64,000 nucleotides of DNA, taken from contig OX375873.1 in NCBI GenBank assembly GCA_947359465.1, positions 86,799,978-86,863,977 on the forward strand, given 5' to 3'. Position 1 is the stretch's first letter, and every line of letters begins with the position of its first letter. This DNA is from Metellina segmentata (Eukaryota > Arthropoda > Arachnida > Araneae > Tetragnathidae). Positions 19,051 through 31,495 of the stretch are shown piece by piece. Both the position numbers and the translations under genes were made by a program. A model generated the notes under the pieces. The model was not told the origin of the DNA. It was given only the letters and a program-made list of their open reading frames with translations, and made no database searches.

Positions 19051-20070
19051 TGTATCATATTTGGTAGGAGACTTTTTGAATAACTTAACCACTTTCCGCA
19101 CTTTTTGAAGACGATAACTGTATTTAGGGATTAATTCAATAGGGATGAAAGATCAGGATAATATGATGTTGATGAAATTATGTTGATGCAATGTTTTGTT
19201 TCTAAATGTACTTTGAAACCTTTGTAAGTTTCCTTCCTTTCAGTAAGTATCCTTCCTTCGTAAAAAATATTATTGATCATTTAATTTATTATTTTTGCTA
19301 GAATTCTCCAAACTGATGATTGAAAAATATAAAATTGATTAATTCACAATCGATTGCTTAATAAACGATTTTGCGACTTTAAAGTTGGGTTAGAATAATC
19401 GATTATTAAATTTTTTGAAAATTCGAATTCATCGGATCCGGACCGGATTTGGTAGGTAGCCAAACGATGACGTATCGGATTACAATCCCTAGTCTTGATG
19501 AATCTACGGCACTTACAATAATGAAATTTTGCACACAGGTAGTCCAATTTTTTCTATCGCGCCCGAATTTTAAAATTTAATCAACAACATTTTAAAATAA
19601 ATTTATTGGCACTTAATATTATTATTGTTTTTCTTAGAACGACAACAGTAAAGAGATCACAGATTCTAAATTTATTTTTACCGTTTCATTTTCCGAGCAA
19701 TTATTTCAGCGAACGAACAAAACAAATAAACAGTTTTAAATGGAGATAGGTAGTTCTTTTCTCTATCTCCTAGATCGTTAAAGATAGAGTAAAAATTTCA
19801 ACGGATTTGAAATCTGCGGAAAATTTTATAACAGATCGATACCTGAAAATATGATTTTCTTTAAATAAATGATTTTTAAATTATAACTTTTATATTTTTT
19901 CCAGTACGAATTTGGCTTTCGCAATCGAGATATCACTTCCTGTGCACAAATAATTCGAGCAGAGGGAAACAAAACAGATAGAAAAAATTTTTGATTGGTA
20001 TTGTTTAGTTTTTTTTTTTTTTCGTAAAATCGAGATCGTTAAAGATAAATTAAAAATTTCAACTAATTTC

Positions 20071-21430
20071 TAATAAGCTTTGGGCTAGGCGTTTCAAATA
20101 AACTTTGAGTTCATATCTGTTCTAAATTCCCATAAATCTCCCAAAACTTATTTTAATCTTTGGAGTTACGTAATCTTTAAACATGCTATATACATTGACT
20201 AGGTAAAATTTACGTTCTGACCTTATTTTTCACACACAACTCTGTAGGAGAACTTTTTTCAAAGTTCTCAAATCTATGGATTCAAAAGCCAAAAATGTTC
20301 ATGATCGAAAAATATCATTAAACCCAAAAACCGTGAGTTGTATGGCTCTGCCTGAACTTGTATAGGCTCTTTCCATATTGATTAAATAGAGTCTGAAAAG
20401 TCCATTAAAACCAAATACGGTATTTTATAAGTCTGCATGTAAAATGAAAGTATGAAAAGAAAGAGTTGTAAAGTATTCGCTACATATGTCACCATGACGT
20501 ATATACACTTGTTGTAGTCTTTTTGGGTCACACTTAGAGTACACTAACCCTCCAAATGTTCGAAAATAAATCTCGTATAAGCTCTGGTCAATTTTGCTAA
20601 GGATATATCATGAGTCAAAACTACCTTATTACTTCAAGGGGAATTAGGATTTAACTAGGAAAACAAATTTTCCTTGGCCAGAAATTGTGACAGTTTGGAC
20701 CAGGATTTGACACCAGATGATGGCTACTATAGGGCAGTTTTCGATGCGAAGGCTCTGATCAATTTACAAAGGATGAGATATATATCGTGATACAAAACAG
20801 CCTTATTACTTCAAGTCAATTCAGCTGAGACATATAGTGAGACAAAACTGCCTTAATACTTCAATTTAGCTGAGATATATCGTGAGACAAAATTTCCTTA
20901 TTACTTCATTACCTTTTGCGAAACCCAAACATCTGTAGAACAGTGTCTTCGAGTTAAGACCATCCAGAAAAAAAAGCATTCAAACGATTGGACATACTGT
21001 CTACATAAGTCTACACAAATATCTGTTCCACTTGAAGTGGATCGATTAAGTTTGTTGTCAACCACGAGCATCCTCATAAATATTTGAATAATTTTCCTAT
21101 CGGGGTATTCTTAAAATGTAGTTTATCGTGGTTAAGTTTTAATATAATTGTCTTTAACCAATCAAATATCATACATCAATTCGGAATTCATTTTTTTTTA
21201 ATTGTTTTGGTAATCTTCTGAAATTGCATTTGAAAAGCAAGTGAAAATACGTCACATCCGGAAAGAGTACAAGAATCACGCATTGCAGCAGAAACACTAC
21301 CGCCACCTACATTTACCTAATCGAAAAATCCCCGTATCTCAAAAAAAGTAAAGTGGAATGAATTAAGTAACACAAAACTAATAGAATATTAACAACGAAT
21401 TATTGATAGAATGTAGCAATACGCTAAGCT
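20071..21430. other. Unassigned A/T-rich DNA
   Basis: The phrase GAGACAAAACTGCCTTATTACTTC and its variants recur at about 20600-20910, a small degenerate local repeat around ATATATCGTGA. No gene is seen. Confidence 0.35.
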
Positions 21431-21432
21431 AC

Positions 21433-21466
21433 GTCGAATGGGACGGATAATCCAGTCCCATTCGAC
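21433..21466. repeat. Perfect 12-bp inverted repeat
   Basis: GTCGAATGGGAC and GTCCCATTCGAC flank a ten-base spacer. Its role is unknown; it could be a foldback remnant. Confidence 0.7.
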
Positions 21467-21914
21467 ACGTTTGATCAACTCATTCTATGGTATCCCAATT
21501 GGTTCTCCATTATATGAATTCTTTATTCTATTTCTCCTGCATAAGGACGTTTGTCCCATTGGCGCTTGCATTATTCTATTTCTCAAAGCTCGCGCCAACA
21601 CTAGCGGCAAAAGGGACGAAATCCCCGCTGAATTCCCGTTCGTGTTGCCAAAAGTGTTGTGCAACTTGGCATGGAAGGATACGCATTTCCCATTCCAACT
21701 ATCATTCCCCTTTCAATATAGTGCGATTCTCAGCGTAAGCGATGTTGATATAAATATTCACAAGCAAACCGATAGATCGTTGGTTTTAATGATAATGCAA
21801 GAATCGGGATTCCTGCCGTCAAATTGCATTCAGTTCGATTATGCATTAATTCATCATAAGAGTTCTATTTGTTCCACACGTTTTAAACCGGGAGACGTTG
21901 GGGGGGGGGTGTAA
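21438..21914 (+). CDS. Hypothetical 158-codon open frame
   Basis: The frame is unbroken from ATG at 21438 to TAA at 21912 in DNA that is less A/T-rich than its surroundings. No domain or family is recognised. The N-terminal third has a hydrophobic stretch (YEFFILFLLHKDV…GACIILFL), but no clear signal peptide. The start overlaps the inverted repeat. Before the stop there is a G run (GDVGGGV). It could be chance, an exon, or part of an unrecognised repeat. Confidence 0.2.
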   Translation: MGRIIQSHSTRLINSFYGIPIGSPLYEFFILFLLHKDVCPIGACIILFLKARANTSGKRDEIPAEFPFVLPKVLCNLAWKDTHFPFQLSFPFQYSAILSVSDVDINIHKQTDRSLVLMIMQESGFLPSNCIQFDYALIHHKSSICSTRFKPGDVGGGV

Positions 21915-22414
21915 TGGAATCTCCTGCGTGTCACCTATTCTTATTTTGTCTTCTGAAATATAAAATATGAGCAATCTTCAAAAGAAATGTCAGACTGGAA
22001 ATCCCGCAGTATATCCCGTTACCATGGAATAGAGAACGTTCAAGGATGTTCTGCAAATGTTATTTTTACTATATTCTTTATCTGAAAACAGTAATTGAGA
22101 ATAAACATAAGTGGTGAAAAGTAACATCTATGGTGCCTTACATAATATATTACATATTACTGCCATAGTGGATTCATAATAAAGATTATGCAATTGAGAG
22201 GAGAGCCTATAAAGTCTTTTTCAACTCTTTACAAATTGAAAATTCTAACTGCTGAAAATATTTTGTTATTTTTTTTAAATATCAAAATAATTGTTTAGCG
22301 AATTAACAATTTATTCAATTTGTTCCCTAGAAAATATAAAATTGTGAAAATTGTAATTTTTTTTTCGAAATACACAGCAAAACTATGTCTTACCCATAAT
22401 AATTTTTGTACACA

Positions 22415-22486
<72 letters not shown>

Positions 22487-23170
22487 TTCTATACATCAAA
22501 AGTGACAAAAATTAATTTTAGAAAGCACGATTTGAATATTCAATTGGTATCATTAATTGTCATTTTGCACATCCGACAAAACTTCTTTAAATGCTATTAG
22601 GTTGATATCTTTTTTCAGCATCCAGAGGAATGCTTAACCCTATAATATTTTAAAATCTTCATTAACCAGTTAACAATATCGACAAAAAAAGAGAGAACAC
22701 GAACTTTTTTATTGTAATTAAACTAAACGATTTCTTATTTGCACTAATATGGTAGATTCAAGAAGCAGAATAAATTCATTTTGTTTCATCCCTTTCAATT
22801 TTTGGTTCGTTGGATTGGGTTCTATGGTGAAAGGATCATATTTGGCTAAGTTACATCAAGTACTAGACATAGAAAGTCATGCAATGGAAATTTGGGTGGA
22901 TCGAAAAAATCAGCTTTCGCTAATCAATTCGTATTGGAGAGAAAAGGAACCAGGTATTTTCAAGAAACATAATATCCAAAAGAACTTTTAAATAATATTT
23001 TGTGGTGCCTCTAGACACTTGAAAATTCTATTTTTAAATCAATATACAATCACAATCAACAAATCAAATTTCATGAAACAATAATAATCTCTCGACCAGT
23101 CAAAAGTCGCAGTTGTGGAAATACGTCATTCAAAACACGACTATACCAACTAGGCTACGGTTGTTCACAC
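21915..23170. other. Unassigned stretch with microsatellite
   Basis: Apart from the (TC)n(AC)n tract at 22414-22486, nothing is recognised. Several open frames across the tract are artefacts of its two-base period. Confidence 0.35.
22414..22486 (+). repeat. Compound (TC)n(AC)n microsatellite
   Basis: A TC run with one imperfection passes directly into an AC run ending at ACACTTC. Confidence 0.95.
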
Positions 23171-23174
23171 TCAG

Positions 23175-23327
23175 ATGGTAGGTAGGTATTTCATTTAACG
23201 TTACACTGGATAAACACAACTGGCCATTGGCTACGGTCCGGGATCAATCCTAAAGGGAAAGATCCGAGGAAACTGCAACGTAATTTTGAATCACGGTCAG
23301 ATGACGAAGCAACACCTGAGCACACAC
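23175..23327 (-). repeat. SINE S1 fragment
   Basis: Minus-strand S1 3' half with its (ACCT)-type tail (TAGGTAGGTA on the plus strand), CGGTCCGGGATCAATCC, and TAATTTTGAATCACGGTCAG. Confidence 0.8.
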
Positions 23328-23644
23328 TCAGAAGGAATAATCAACTCATACAGAAAAGAGAAATACAATTTGGTGTCGATTCCTATAACTTACTCGCAGG
23401 GTACAGAAATCGCATTTGCGCTGCCTATAACTCACACACACAACGAAAGTTTTGCTTTAGAGAAGAGAGAAATACACCCAAAGAGTAATATACTGAAAAT
23501 CAACTATCTTATTTATGGAAAAGGTTGGTTAGGGGTAAGAACATTGTTAATTTCGGGAAAAACCTTGTACTCTTCAGTCCTGAAATTCACGAATCAAATT
23601 GAAGCAGTTAAAGGTAGATAGATAGTTAATTAAAGACAAAAGCA

Positions 23645-23765
23645 GCAACATAATGGGCTATTTCTGAAGTTCCGGGATCAATCCCGAAGGGAAATATCCA
23701 AGGAGAATGCCTCGTAATTTTGAAACACGGTCATATGACGTGGAAGCAGTTCAAAAACGTCTGCA
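23645..23765 (-). repeat. SINE S1 fragment
   Basis: Minus-strand S1 with AATGGGCTATT, CCGGGATCAATCCCGAAGGG and CGTAATTTTGAAACACGGTC. Confidence 0.75.
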
Positions 23766-24259
23766 TTACACCTCATTTTATTAGTACCAAACAAATTTTT
23801 CTAATAGCCTGTCGTGTTGCTCTAGTGCGACGTAAATTTAACTACATAATTACCCGTTTTGTTTCCCGATATTTGTTCTGTGGGTTATAAGAGGTATTTT
23901 CAGTGTAAAAAAATAAAAAAAACTGTTTGCGAAGATTTTACTTCCGCTGTCTGTTCTCATAATACCTTAAAATGTAGTTTACTGCCGTTTTGACAACGTT
24001 TAACACGTTCTCTGCTGTTCTCGCGCAAGCGCGTGATTTGGCTTGGACCGCTAAACAGCCAATTACGCTACAACGCGTGATGTGGTGTGATGTCTCAGTA
24101 GCCAGTCAAGCGTTCGCGTGGGAAGAGCTGCGCTTAAACATTTATTTTCCGTTTCAATTGGCATTATATGTTAGGTATTGGCGTGGAGTAGATGTTAGAA
24201 GTTAGTTGAAAAGGTATGTGATTCCGAAGCTTTATTAGTTATTAAAAAAATATTGTAAT

Positions 24260-24424
24260 ATGAGTTGCAGAGATGATAACTCTGTAGGGCCTTCACGCCC
24301 CCCAAAAAAAAGAAAAATGCAATCTAATAAGCCTCTAACAAATAATGAAATTGCAAATTTCTTTTCTGAACTTTCGCAAGTCTATTTTGGTTATTGGCGC
24401 ACTTTTCAATCATATTTGTTATAA
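24260..24424 (+). CDS. Short open frame with a nuclear-localisation-like patch
   Basis: The 54-codon frame starts at ATG 24260 and contains SRPPKKRKM, a classical basic nuclear-localisation pattern, followed by LTNNEIANFFSELS. This arrangement resembles the N-terminus of some DNA transposases, but no catalytic part follows and the family cannot be named. A chance frame is quite possible. Confidence 0.25.
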   Translation: MSCRDDNSVGPSRPPKKRKMQSNKPLTNNEIANFFSELSQVYFGYWRTFQSYLL

Positions 24425-24854
24425 AAAGTAAGTCGGCTTCTGGGAAGGACCCATTTCTACGGCGAAGCAATAACTATCAACACATCCGAACGGCAGCGAA
24501 AGTGTCAATCTAATAGATGTCGACCTGACAGATACGAGTATAAATTCGGAATTAACTCTTTGGAATTTTTACTGGCGAAGTGCTGATATCGTATCAAGCC
24601 AACTGACGTCACTCTCGGAATACATACAGAAAGCACATTTCACCCCCCCCCCACCAAGAAACTATACTGCCACCTTCATTTAGCTTGACAGAAAAACCTC
24701 TCGTAGTATCCTCCTCAAGACACAAAAGCAAATAAATCTTAGTCGGACTAGAAATGCTTGATTCCTGCAATTAGCGCAGTTTTTCTGCCTTGGAATTTAT
24801 TATCGCACATTTGACTTACATTAGGAAACTTCAAATACATAAATTTTTGGCTAA

Positions 24855-25169
24855 ATGAATCAAGTTTTCTCTTTTATGCACACGCAGATTAAGTTGTCGG
24901 TTCAATTAAAGATAATTAGTCCTCTACTGCCAAACTGTAAGAGATTACGTTTTCCTTGGGAACCGTTCGTGGATTCGGAAGAAAACCGAACGCCGAATAC
25001 TTTTAATTACCAACAATTAATTACCTCTTATTCAGAGAGCCTGGCGTCTTCACGTTCACGTGACAATCTGGCAACAGGAACGAGATTCTCGCCTTTTGAA
25101 CAGATTCGAACGAATCGAAACAGTTGGGGCTTCATATTTCGCCCCTCGCAGATTCTTGTCATTAATTAG
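24855..25169 (+). CDS. Hypothetical 104-codon open frame
   Basis: ATG to TAG without recognisable domains. Composition is somewhat less A/T-rich than the flanks, and the region is rich in Ser, Arg and Asn codons. No splice-bounded structure can be supported. Confidence 0.15.
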   Translation: MNQVFSFMHTQIKLSVQLKIISPLLPNCKRLRFPWEPFVDSEENRTPNTFNYQQLITSYSESLASSRSRDNLATGTRFSPFEQIRTNRNSWGFIFRPSQILVIN

Positions 25170-25904
25170 AAAATGAAATGGAAGACAAAGACTCACTAAC
25201 AATGAACAACAGGGTTCTCTTTCAAGTTCGAGGCTGGTAACAGCTTTCCCTGAAAACACACTCTTTTGAGAAGAACGACTGCTTTATTTGTTTGCAAAAA
25301 GGGAGAGAGACAAGATCGGTTTAGGATAAGGTATCTCTTTCAAAAGAATCGATAAATATCATTTGCAAGATACGTTGATTGGATCCGTTTTGCTTTACTT
25401 GAATTTTGTTTGGTGAACTGTGCTTAGCTTTTATTGAGCAATCTAACAGTGTACTTAATTGAGTAAAGATCTGAAGAACGTGCTTATCAAAGATGCTCAT
25501 AGATTTTCCCATCAAACCCTCAAGATACTTAGCAATTTAGTCTCAGTCCACCATTGGCATATCGATAAGTCGTCTTTATAGCCTCTAAGTTATAAAGCTT
25601 TAGTATCTTCAGTTATCTTATTTATTTATCATTAAAGATATTAATAATTGTTCAGTTGCAGTCTAAGCATTTATTCAGTGACCATAATTGAGTAACTGGG
25701 GATAGTGCTATATAATACGCATTGTATTAATTATATTAATGATATTGTGTATTAAGGATATTTCAGATGTACTTAAGATTTAATATGCAAGGTATTTCAT
25801 AAATACTGAAGATACTTGATAGTTAAGTCTCAGTTCACCATTGACTTATTGGTGTGGCGTTATAATTGAAAGACATCGATTTTTCAATAAATTGAATTAC
25901 GGGA

Positions 25905-26005
25905 TGTAATTTCGTATAGTTCCCTTGGGATCGATCCCGGAACGTCGCCAATAACCCTTTGTGTTGCTCCAGTTTGATGTAAATTCGAGTACCTACATAT
26001 GTACC
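25905..26005 (+). repeat. SINE S1 3' fragment
   Basis: TTCCCTTGGGATCGATCCCG, AACGTCGCCAATAACCC, TTGTGTTGCTCCAGT and a tail of TACCTACATATGTACC match the S1 3' end. Confidence 0.75.
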
Positions 26006-27424
26006 TGTTGTAATTATTATTAAAGATATAGAAAGAATAGAATGCTTTAGTATTTTGAAAAGTCTTATTAAGGATTACTTCTTATCTTTAGAAAACATTG
26101 TAAACCATTAAAATTCTGTGTCAGATTGTCAAAATTAATCCGCGTGAAATAACAATCGTATGTTAGTGTAAAGATGAAGAATTGCTTGAAACTTATTGTG
26201 TTGTCAAACCCTTTTTTCTCTTATTGTATTCCCAAAATCAAATATTCAATTAACTACGTATATTTTATATTCTATATTTTTATTCGTGCGTTAAATAAAA
26301 AAAAAAGATTGTAAACATTCCATGGCTAGTTTTCGGAATTTCTGTTATTCCTTTGGTTTTAGTCCGTCGCTGATACACAACATACTCATTTCTTATGATA
26401 GCTGAAAGTTTTATGTTATGATTTTATATCTATATGAACACAACTATTACGAGAAACTAAAATGTTATAACTGTTCTTTTGTCATATTGATAGCAACACA
26501 GAATATTTTGTATAATAATCATTCGTATACATACACAACCATTTTATGTGTCTCTCAAGTGTTGCAATAAAACGTTTTAATGTTTTGGGCCATAAATGTT
26601 TTCTAACTCAATAGACGCAGTTATGTTAGATAATTTAACTATTAAGATTTAAAGACCTTTCCAGGAAAGCGTTTGCAATGAGAAAAAAGAGAAAAGCATC
26701 TTCTAATATTATGTAATTGGCAATAAGGAAACGCAATTTAAATATCAATGCCAGTACTAAAGTAACTGCTCCGTTGCATTCTTTATGAAATTGTGATCGT
26801 CATTGTACGGCAAATCGAAGCTATTTGAATTTCTTATGTAACCTTAAGCAGAGCACAAATTTGTTAACAAAACGCTAGAAAAAGTTTGAAATTCTTGTTT
26901 TCTTCATTAAAGCTTTTTTAGTATTTAATTTTCGATTGTTTAAAGTCTTAGAGTTTCATTTAGGGATAAATAATTATTTTAATATGTTATACATAGATTT
27001 TTAAGTGATGTAATTCAGTTCTGGTGTTCTGAAATACACATTATATGACCCACAAACCACATCTAAAGCAATTATAAAAAGATTCAAAACTAACAAATGT
27101 TTTGATAAAGAGTATACGAATAACAAAATTAATTTTGTGTTAAAGTACCAATCGAATGACCAAAGGCACGAAGAAACTTGATTTGACTCAAAAGCCGTCA
27201 ATGAGGAGATAAATTTGAAAATACAGCATTGCATTGAATCGGTATGTGATTTATGGTAGTCTATATTTCATTGGGCTGGCTACGTTTCATTTTATTTCGA
27301 CACCGAAAAAATCCATTGATCCCATGGCTAAAAATTGTCAAAGTGGAATTAGGATCTGGGGGTCAAGAATTGGACATCTATGCTGATAATCGATAGTGTA
27401 GTAGCCAATGACATGTGATAAACA
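26006..27424. other. Unassigned A/T-rich DNA
   Basis: No gene or repeat family is recognised before the intact SINE. Confidence 0.4.
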
Positions 27425-27436
27425 CTGAACATATAT

Positions 27437-27890
27437 TGTTGTTGTTGTTTCTAATGCCTACACTGGCAGACCAGAGGAGTGCCAGGCCCGTAGAAGACGG
27501 CAAGAGGCGAGGGGGTGCGCCTTCCATGTTATTGAGCCCCATTGGGAGGAAGTCCGACTTTGCTCGGCATACATGACACATCCGTTTTAATGGAAGGTCC
27601 CTTTGATACATCCATTCACTCACACATATCGTAATTTAGATTCCAATCAGAGGCCGATAACCCTCTGATCAGATACCCCCAGAGGTATTGATTTGGTATG
27701 GGAACATGGGGGACTTTGTGACCACGACCTATTTAACGTGCCCCAGTCACCATTAGTGAACACGACGGTCTTTAGCCAGGTCGAAGCGCCGATCTCACAA
27801 TCATCAGAATTGCAGGCTCCGCCGAGGACAGAACCCACAACCCTTCTGATGCGAGCCCGACGCTCAACTGACTGAGCTACCGCGGCTCTT
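27437..27890 (-). mobile_element. Complete tRNA-derived SINE (family S3) with 12-bp target duplication
   Basis: On the minus strand the element begins AAGAGCCGCGGTAGCTCAGT. It has an A-box-like GTAGCTCAGTCAGTTGAG and a B-box region GGGTTGTGGGTTCTGTCC, as in tRNA-derived Pol III promoters. It ends in an (AAC)n tail at 27437-27448. CTGAACATATAT flanks it on both sides (27425-27436 and 27891-27902), a perfect 12-bp duplication typical of LINE-driven retroposition. It is about 454 bp long. It encodes no protein. Confidence 0.92.
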
Positions 27891-27902
27891 CTGAACATAT
27901 AT

Positions 27903-29940
27903 AGCATGTCAAATCACATCACGTCATTGACGTATCGATGTCTTTATAGCTAGAAGTGATTCGGCGCGATAAAACCCAACCAAAATTTACAGTTAATTGT
28001 TCGTGGCGTACAGTATTAACAAAAGACCAAGGTACTATCACAGAAAAACTGGAACTACCTCCTCTATTTCAAACACTATTCATACTAGAGCAAATTCAAA
28101 GGTATTATTCACTAGGGAATAACGTAATTTACAAATTCTAATTCAAAAAAATTGCATAAGGGGACTTAATATGAAATTTTGCACAAACAAACTTTCTACT
28201 GGAAACATCATGTTTGATGCCGTACGATTCTGTATAGTTAAATTAGTCTAAATATGAAATTTCAAGACTTTAATACTTTTATATCCCGAGATATTCAATG
28301 CTAAATTTTGCCTAAATTTCAGGCATCATCACTACAAAGAGTCGCTATTTGTAGATTGAGATTAAATTGTAGTTATAAGTACCCGAATTTCAAATTTGAA
28401 CTCTATTGGAAACGTATTTTTCCGCGATCCAAGAAGTATTATATTTATGATACAAGTGCAAACGTTTTAGGAATTACATTATTATATTTATTATGCAAGT
28501 GCAAACGATCCGATAATTATTACCTATGGTTTGTCTAACGTTTTCTAAACTTTTGGTTGCCCCCTAAAATTGCAATAATTATACAAATTTAATTTAGCTC
28601 AAAAACTATTTATCGGAATAAGCAGAAATTTGGTATGGCCATACTAGAAATTCTTCTGAATTGATTCTCAACAAAATATAATAAGATTCCAATTCATAAT
28701 TTTTTCAAACTTTAACTTAATAATTATTATTGCATACTAAACTATACTTTAAAAATAAAATATTAAGTCGATTTTGTTTGAGTTGTTTAACAGTAACATG
28801 ATACAAAATATCATCGTTATGGAAATATTTTATTTAAGAAGGTATCGCACCCCGGCAAGAAAAATTACACAACTCAAAATTACAGAATATGAGAAAAAAA
28901 AAAAACATCAATTTAAAAAATACTATAAAACTTATATTAAAATAGTATAAGCTTCTTTTAAATTTTAGTTAAGTATTTATGGCGGTAATTTCTACTATAG
29001 CTGGGGAACCTCATACACATTTTTCAATGACGTATCAAAATTTTTATTTATTGACTTGTGTCACTATTCTTACCGAAGTGCAATATGTATAAAAGTCTAA
29101 AAAACTGATTTAATATTAGAATCTTCAATCTTTCTGTACTATAACTTCAAAACGTTAAGACCTAATGACAAGAAATTTGGTATCTGAAGTTAAATTTGGA
29201 TATAGATTCGAAGTGCGTATCGAAATAGAGGGTTTCTATTTGAAATTATGAAGTTGGTGCTACATTTAATATGAAGATGGCCCCTCATGCAAATTTTATT
29301 TATTTGAATTTATAAAAGTTAGTTCCTGTCAAACACAATCTTTGAACTTTTTTTCAACGGTTAAAATTGCTCGAATGAAGAGTGGTGGGGTATTTTCCCC
29401 GTGACTATACACAATCAAGAAAGCATAAATAATAAAATGTACATGATTTATTCATGCCATAGAGGTGTTGGTCACCAATTTTTCAAAACTGGTGAGTGGG
29501 GAAGCAATTCGAATATTCTACAGCTAAACGTGCAATCCGTGACGCAATAGATACATATAGTTAAGTTTTTAAAGCCATACCACCTTATTGTGTTAGTCAA
29601 TTCTATTTAATAGGCTCAATACATCAGAAACGAGAAGCTTTTTTTCTGCATAGAAATTAAGTTCTACGGAAAATAATTAATTCTAGAAAACATTTAGCTT
29701 CGAAATTAATCAAAGGTGAACATGCTACCTTTGTATAACAGTCTGTAAGATATTTTAATTACCGCATATACAGGAATTCTTGGAAAGTCAAAATGTTAGA
29801 ACTGATTAAATGTCTTATAAAAGGCTTTTAATACCGCTGGTAGTTTTATTTTCAGAGACTTCGATGAAGATTGTATACATACAATGATAATTTATAGGTT
29901 GAGTAACTCTTCAGATGTATAATTAAAGTTTTTACTGATA
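27903..29940. other. Unassigned A/T-rich DNA
   Basis: Very A/T-rich and decayed, with no gene found. Loosely repeated phrases such as ATATGAAATTT recur but define no clear unit. Confidence 0.4.
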
Positions 29941-29943
29941 CAA

Positions 29944-30802
29944 CACTGCTGGCCATCTAAACTGCAACACCATGAAAGGCAAGAGGTATCAAAGCCAAAT
30001 TTATTATACAAAAAACCAGGCACAAGTCGAAATTAATGAATTTACAGTTCCGTTCTACTTCCATGTTGACGCAGAGAATGGCTGGATTTCAATAGTCAAT
30101 TGGCTCGGTTGTATTTTTAGATCTTAGTTTGACAGATACAAAAATGGCGATTGCAGAGATTCTTCAGTTGGATTGAAGTTTAATTGCCATTTTACACTAT
30201 TTACAGATACAGAAAAGATTACATATTATTGTGATTAAAACATTAATCGAATCAATCAAATTAAGAACGCGTTGGTTGTTATCGAATTCAAATCAAGATT
30301 CTAACTTGTAACTGACAAAACATGCAAGTGTGGGAGGGCAGAGAAGGCGCATGACGTCAAAGCCATCAAAGATTCAAATAATTTCCACACATGTCACGGC
30401 ATTGAATGATACATTCGATATATGTTTGGAGTACGTCAGTCGTGCTACTTCCACACGTTGTCAACGGTTGTTTGACTTAGTCGCAGATGGTCTGTGGTGT
30501 TGGACGGTATTTTCGCGACTAGAGAACGTGAGTCCAGCCATCTCCGATGAATGTTAAAACTCTGGCAGAACGGCATTAAGTTTTCCAGAACCTTTCAAAG
30601 GACTTGCTCCAGTGCAACGTTAATCAAAATACCTAATCACCCAACTACTGGCACACCCTATAACAACCGCGTCTATGCTGGATGTACTATTGCAGCGTTC
30701 AAAAGCAGCATGGACTGACATACCCAAACACCGCTTTCTTTCAATGCCGAGACGTGTAGCAGAAGCTTTTGTCGCCCATGGCGTTTACACAAAATACTGA
30801 CT
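29944..30802 (+). pseudogene. Decayed Tc1-like element with transposase C-terminus
   Basis: The left end ACTGCTGGCCATCTAAACTG followed by CAACACC resembles Tc1-type terminal repeats in arthropods. At the other end, the frame ending TGA at 30798-30800 reads AWTDIPKHRF and SMPRRVAEAFVAHG…TKY, the conserved C-terminus of Tc1 transposases. The middle is too degraded to place the catalytic triad; a weak helix-turn-helix-like segment may lie near 30440. No right terminal repeat was identified. Confidence 0.75.
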
Positions 30803-31495
30803 TCTTCAAGTTACGCGGAGCTGTTAAATTCCATCATTGTACCCTTGTTATTATTACCCGTAATTATGTTATTTATTCAATAAATTAGTCTTTACTATCT
30901 CTTGTCCTTTTGGGTGTTGAATTTTTCGATGACCGGTAGCGTAGAAGTTTTCTTTTTCTAACAGTGTTAAATATTTTATATTAACGCATTGTTTGGTTTT
31001 AACATATCTTCCTTTAATATATTTATTTAATATTACTTTGAAGAGGATTTTAAGGGTATCGGCGTTTCTTAGTATTCAATTTTGTAGTACTACTTCCATG
31101 TTACAGCATACTTTCCATACATATTTGCATTGTTAAGAAAATGTTTTCTAAAAAGAACTTTAAAAAAGAGGTTTTTTTTTTCCATTTTTTAACAGTCTTT
31201 GTTTAGAGTAAAAAATAACGATCGAATGGCATTCTTAGATGGTCTTATACCGTTACCAAATGTTGCCCTCATTGGTGCAGTTCACTTCAGAATTAAAGAA
31301 AAACTATTATTTTTGGGACAGAGGGGCATCATCTTTTTAAGAAGCGGATACACTATTGCAAGATGTACAGCATTACTCGTCTATACCTAAATTCTGGTTT
31401 TCCGATTTACTACACTTCAAATTATGTTCACTAAAGAATATTTTATCTTAAACAAATGTGTTGATACAGCTTAATTTCTCTCAGGATTTCTTTAC
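30803..31495. other. Unassigned A/T-rich DNA
   Basis: No supported feature. It may include the missing right end of the Tc1 relic. Confidence 0.35.

Larger units (their letters stand above)
16473..19491 (-). mobile_element. hAT DNA transposon with TAGGGATTG termini
   Basis: Terminal inverted repeats are TAGGGATTGCAATCCG on the left and CGGATTACAATCCCTA on the right. The 8-bp flanks GTCCTGAC (16465-16472) and GTCTTGAT (19492-19499) are a decayed target-site duplication. The uninterrupted site is seen in the related Helitron near 18410 (TCCTGACGATTCTATGG). The element is 3019 bp long including a 698-bp inner Helitron, and carries a broken hAT transposase on the minus strand. Confidence 0.88.
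16421..20070 (+). mobile_element. Outer Helitron (family C), interrupted by a hAT element
   Basis: It starts A|TCTCTACTAGTATAAAAGG at 16421, almost the same as the inner copy at 18353 and typical of Helitron 5' ends. After 52 bp it is broken by the hAT element. The matching continuation resumes at 19492 (GAATCTACGGCACTTACA, CACACAGGTAGTCCAAT, CGGATTTGAAATCTGCGGAA), as in the inner copy. The 3' hairpin and CTAG terminus were not found, so the right boundary is approximate. Confidence 0.7.
23766..25904. other. Unassigned stretch with two weak open frames
   Basis: The region around 23930-24000 shares words with 62930-63015 (CCGCTGTC, CCTTAAAATG, GCCGTTT, CAACGTTT), so an unclassified dispersed repeat may be present. 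Small open frames at 24260-24424 and 24855-25169 are listed separately. Confidence 0.35.

Noticed and set aside
22320..22600. Two small proteins rich in Ser-Leu and His-Thr
   Set aside because: They are translations of the (TC)n(AC)n microsatellite.
27830..27890. Functional tRNA gene on the minus strand
   Set aside because: The tRNA-like head belongs to a complete SINE with a tail and 12-bp target duplications.
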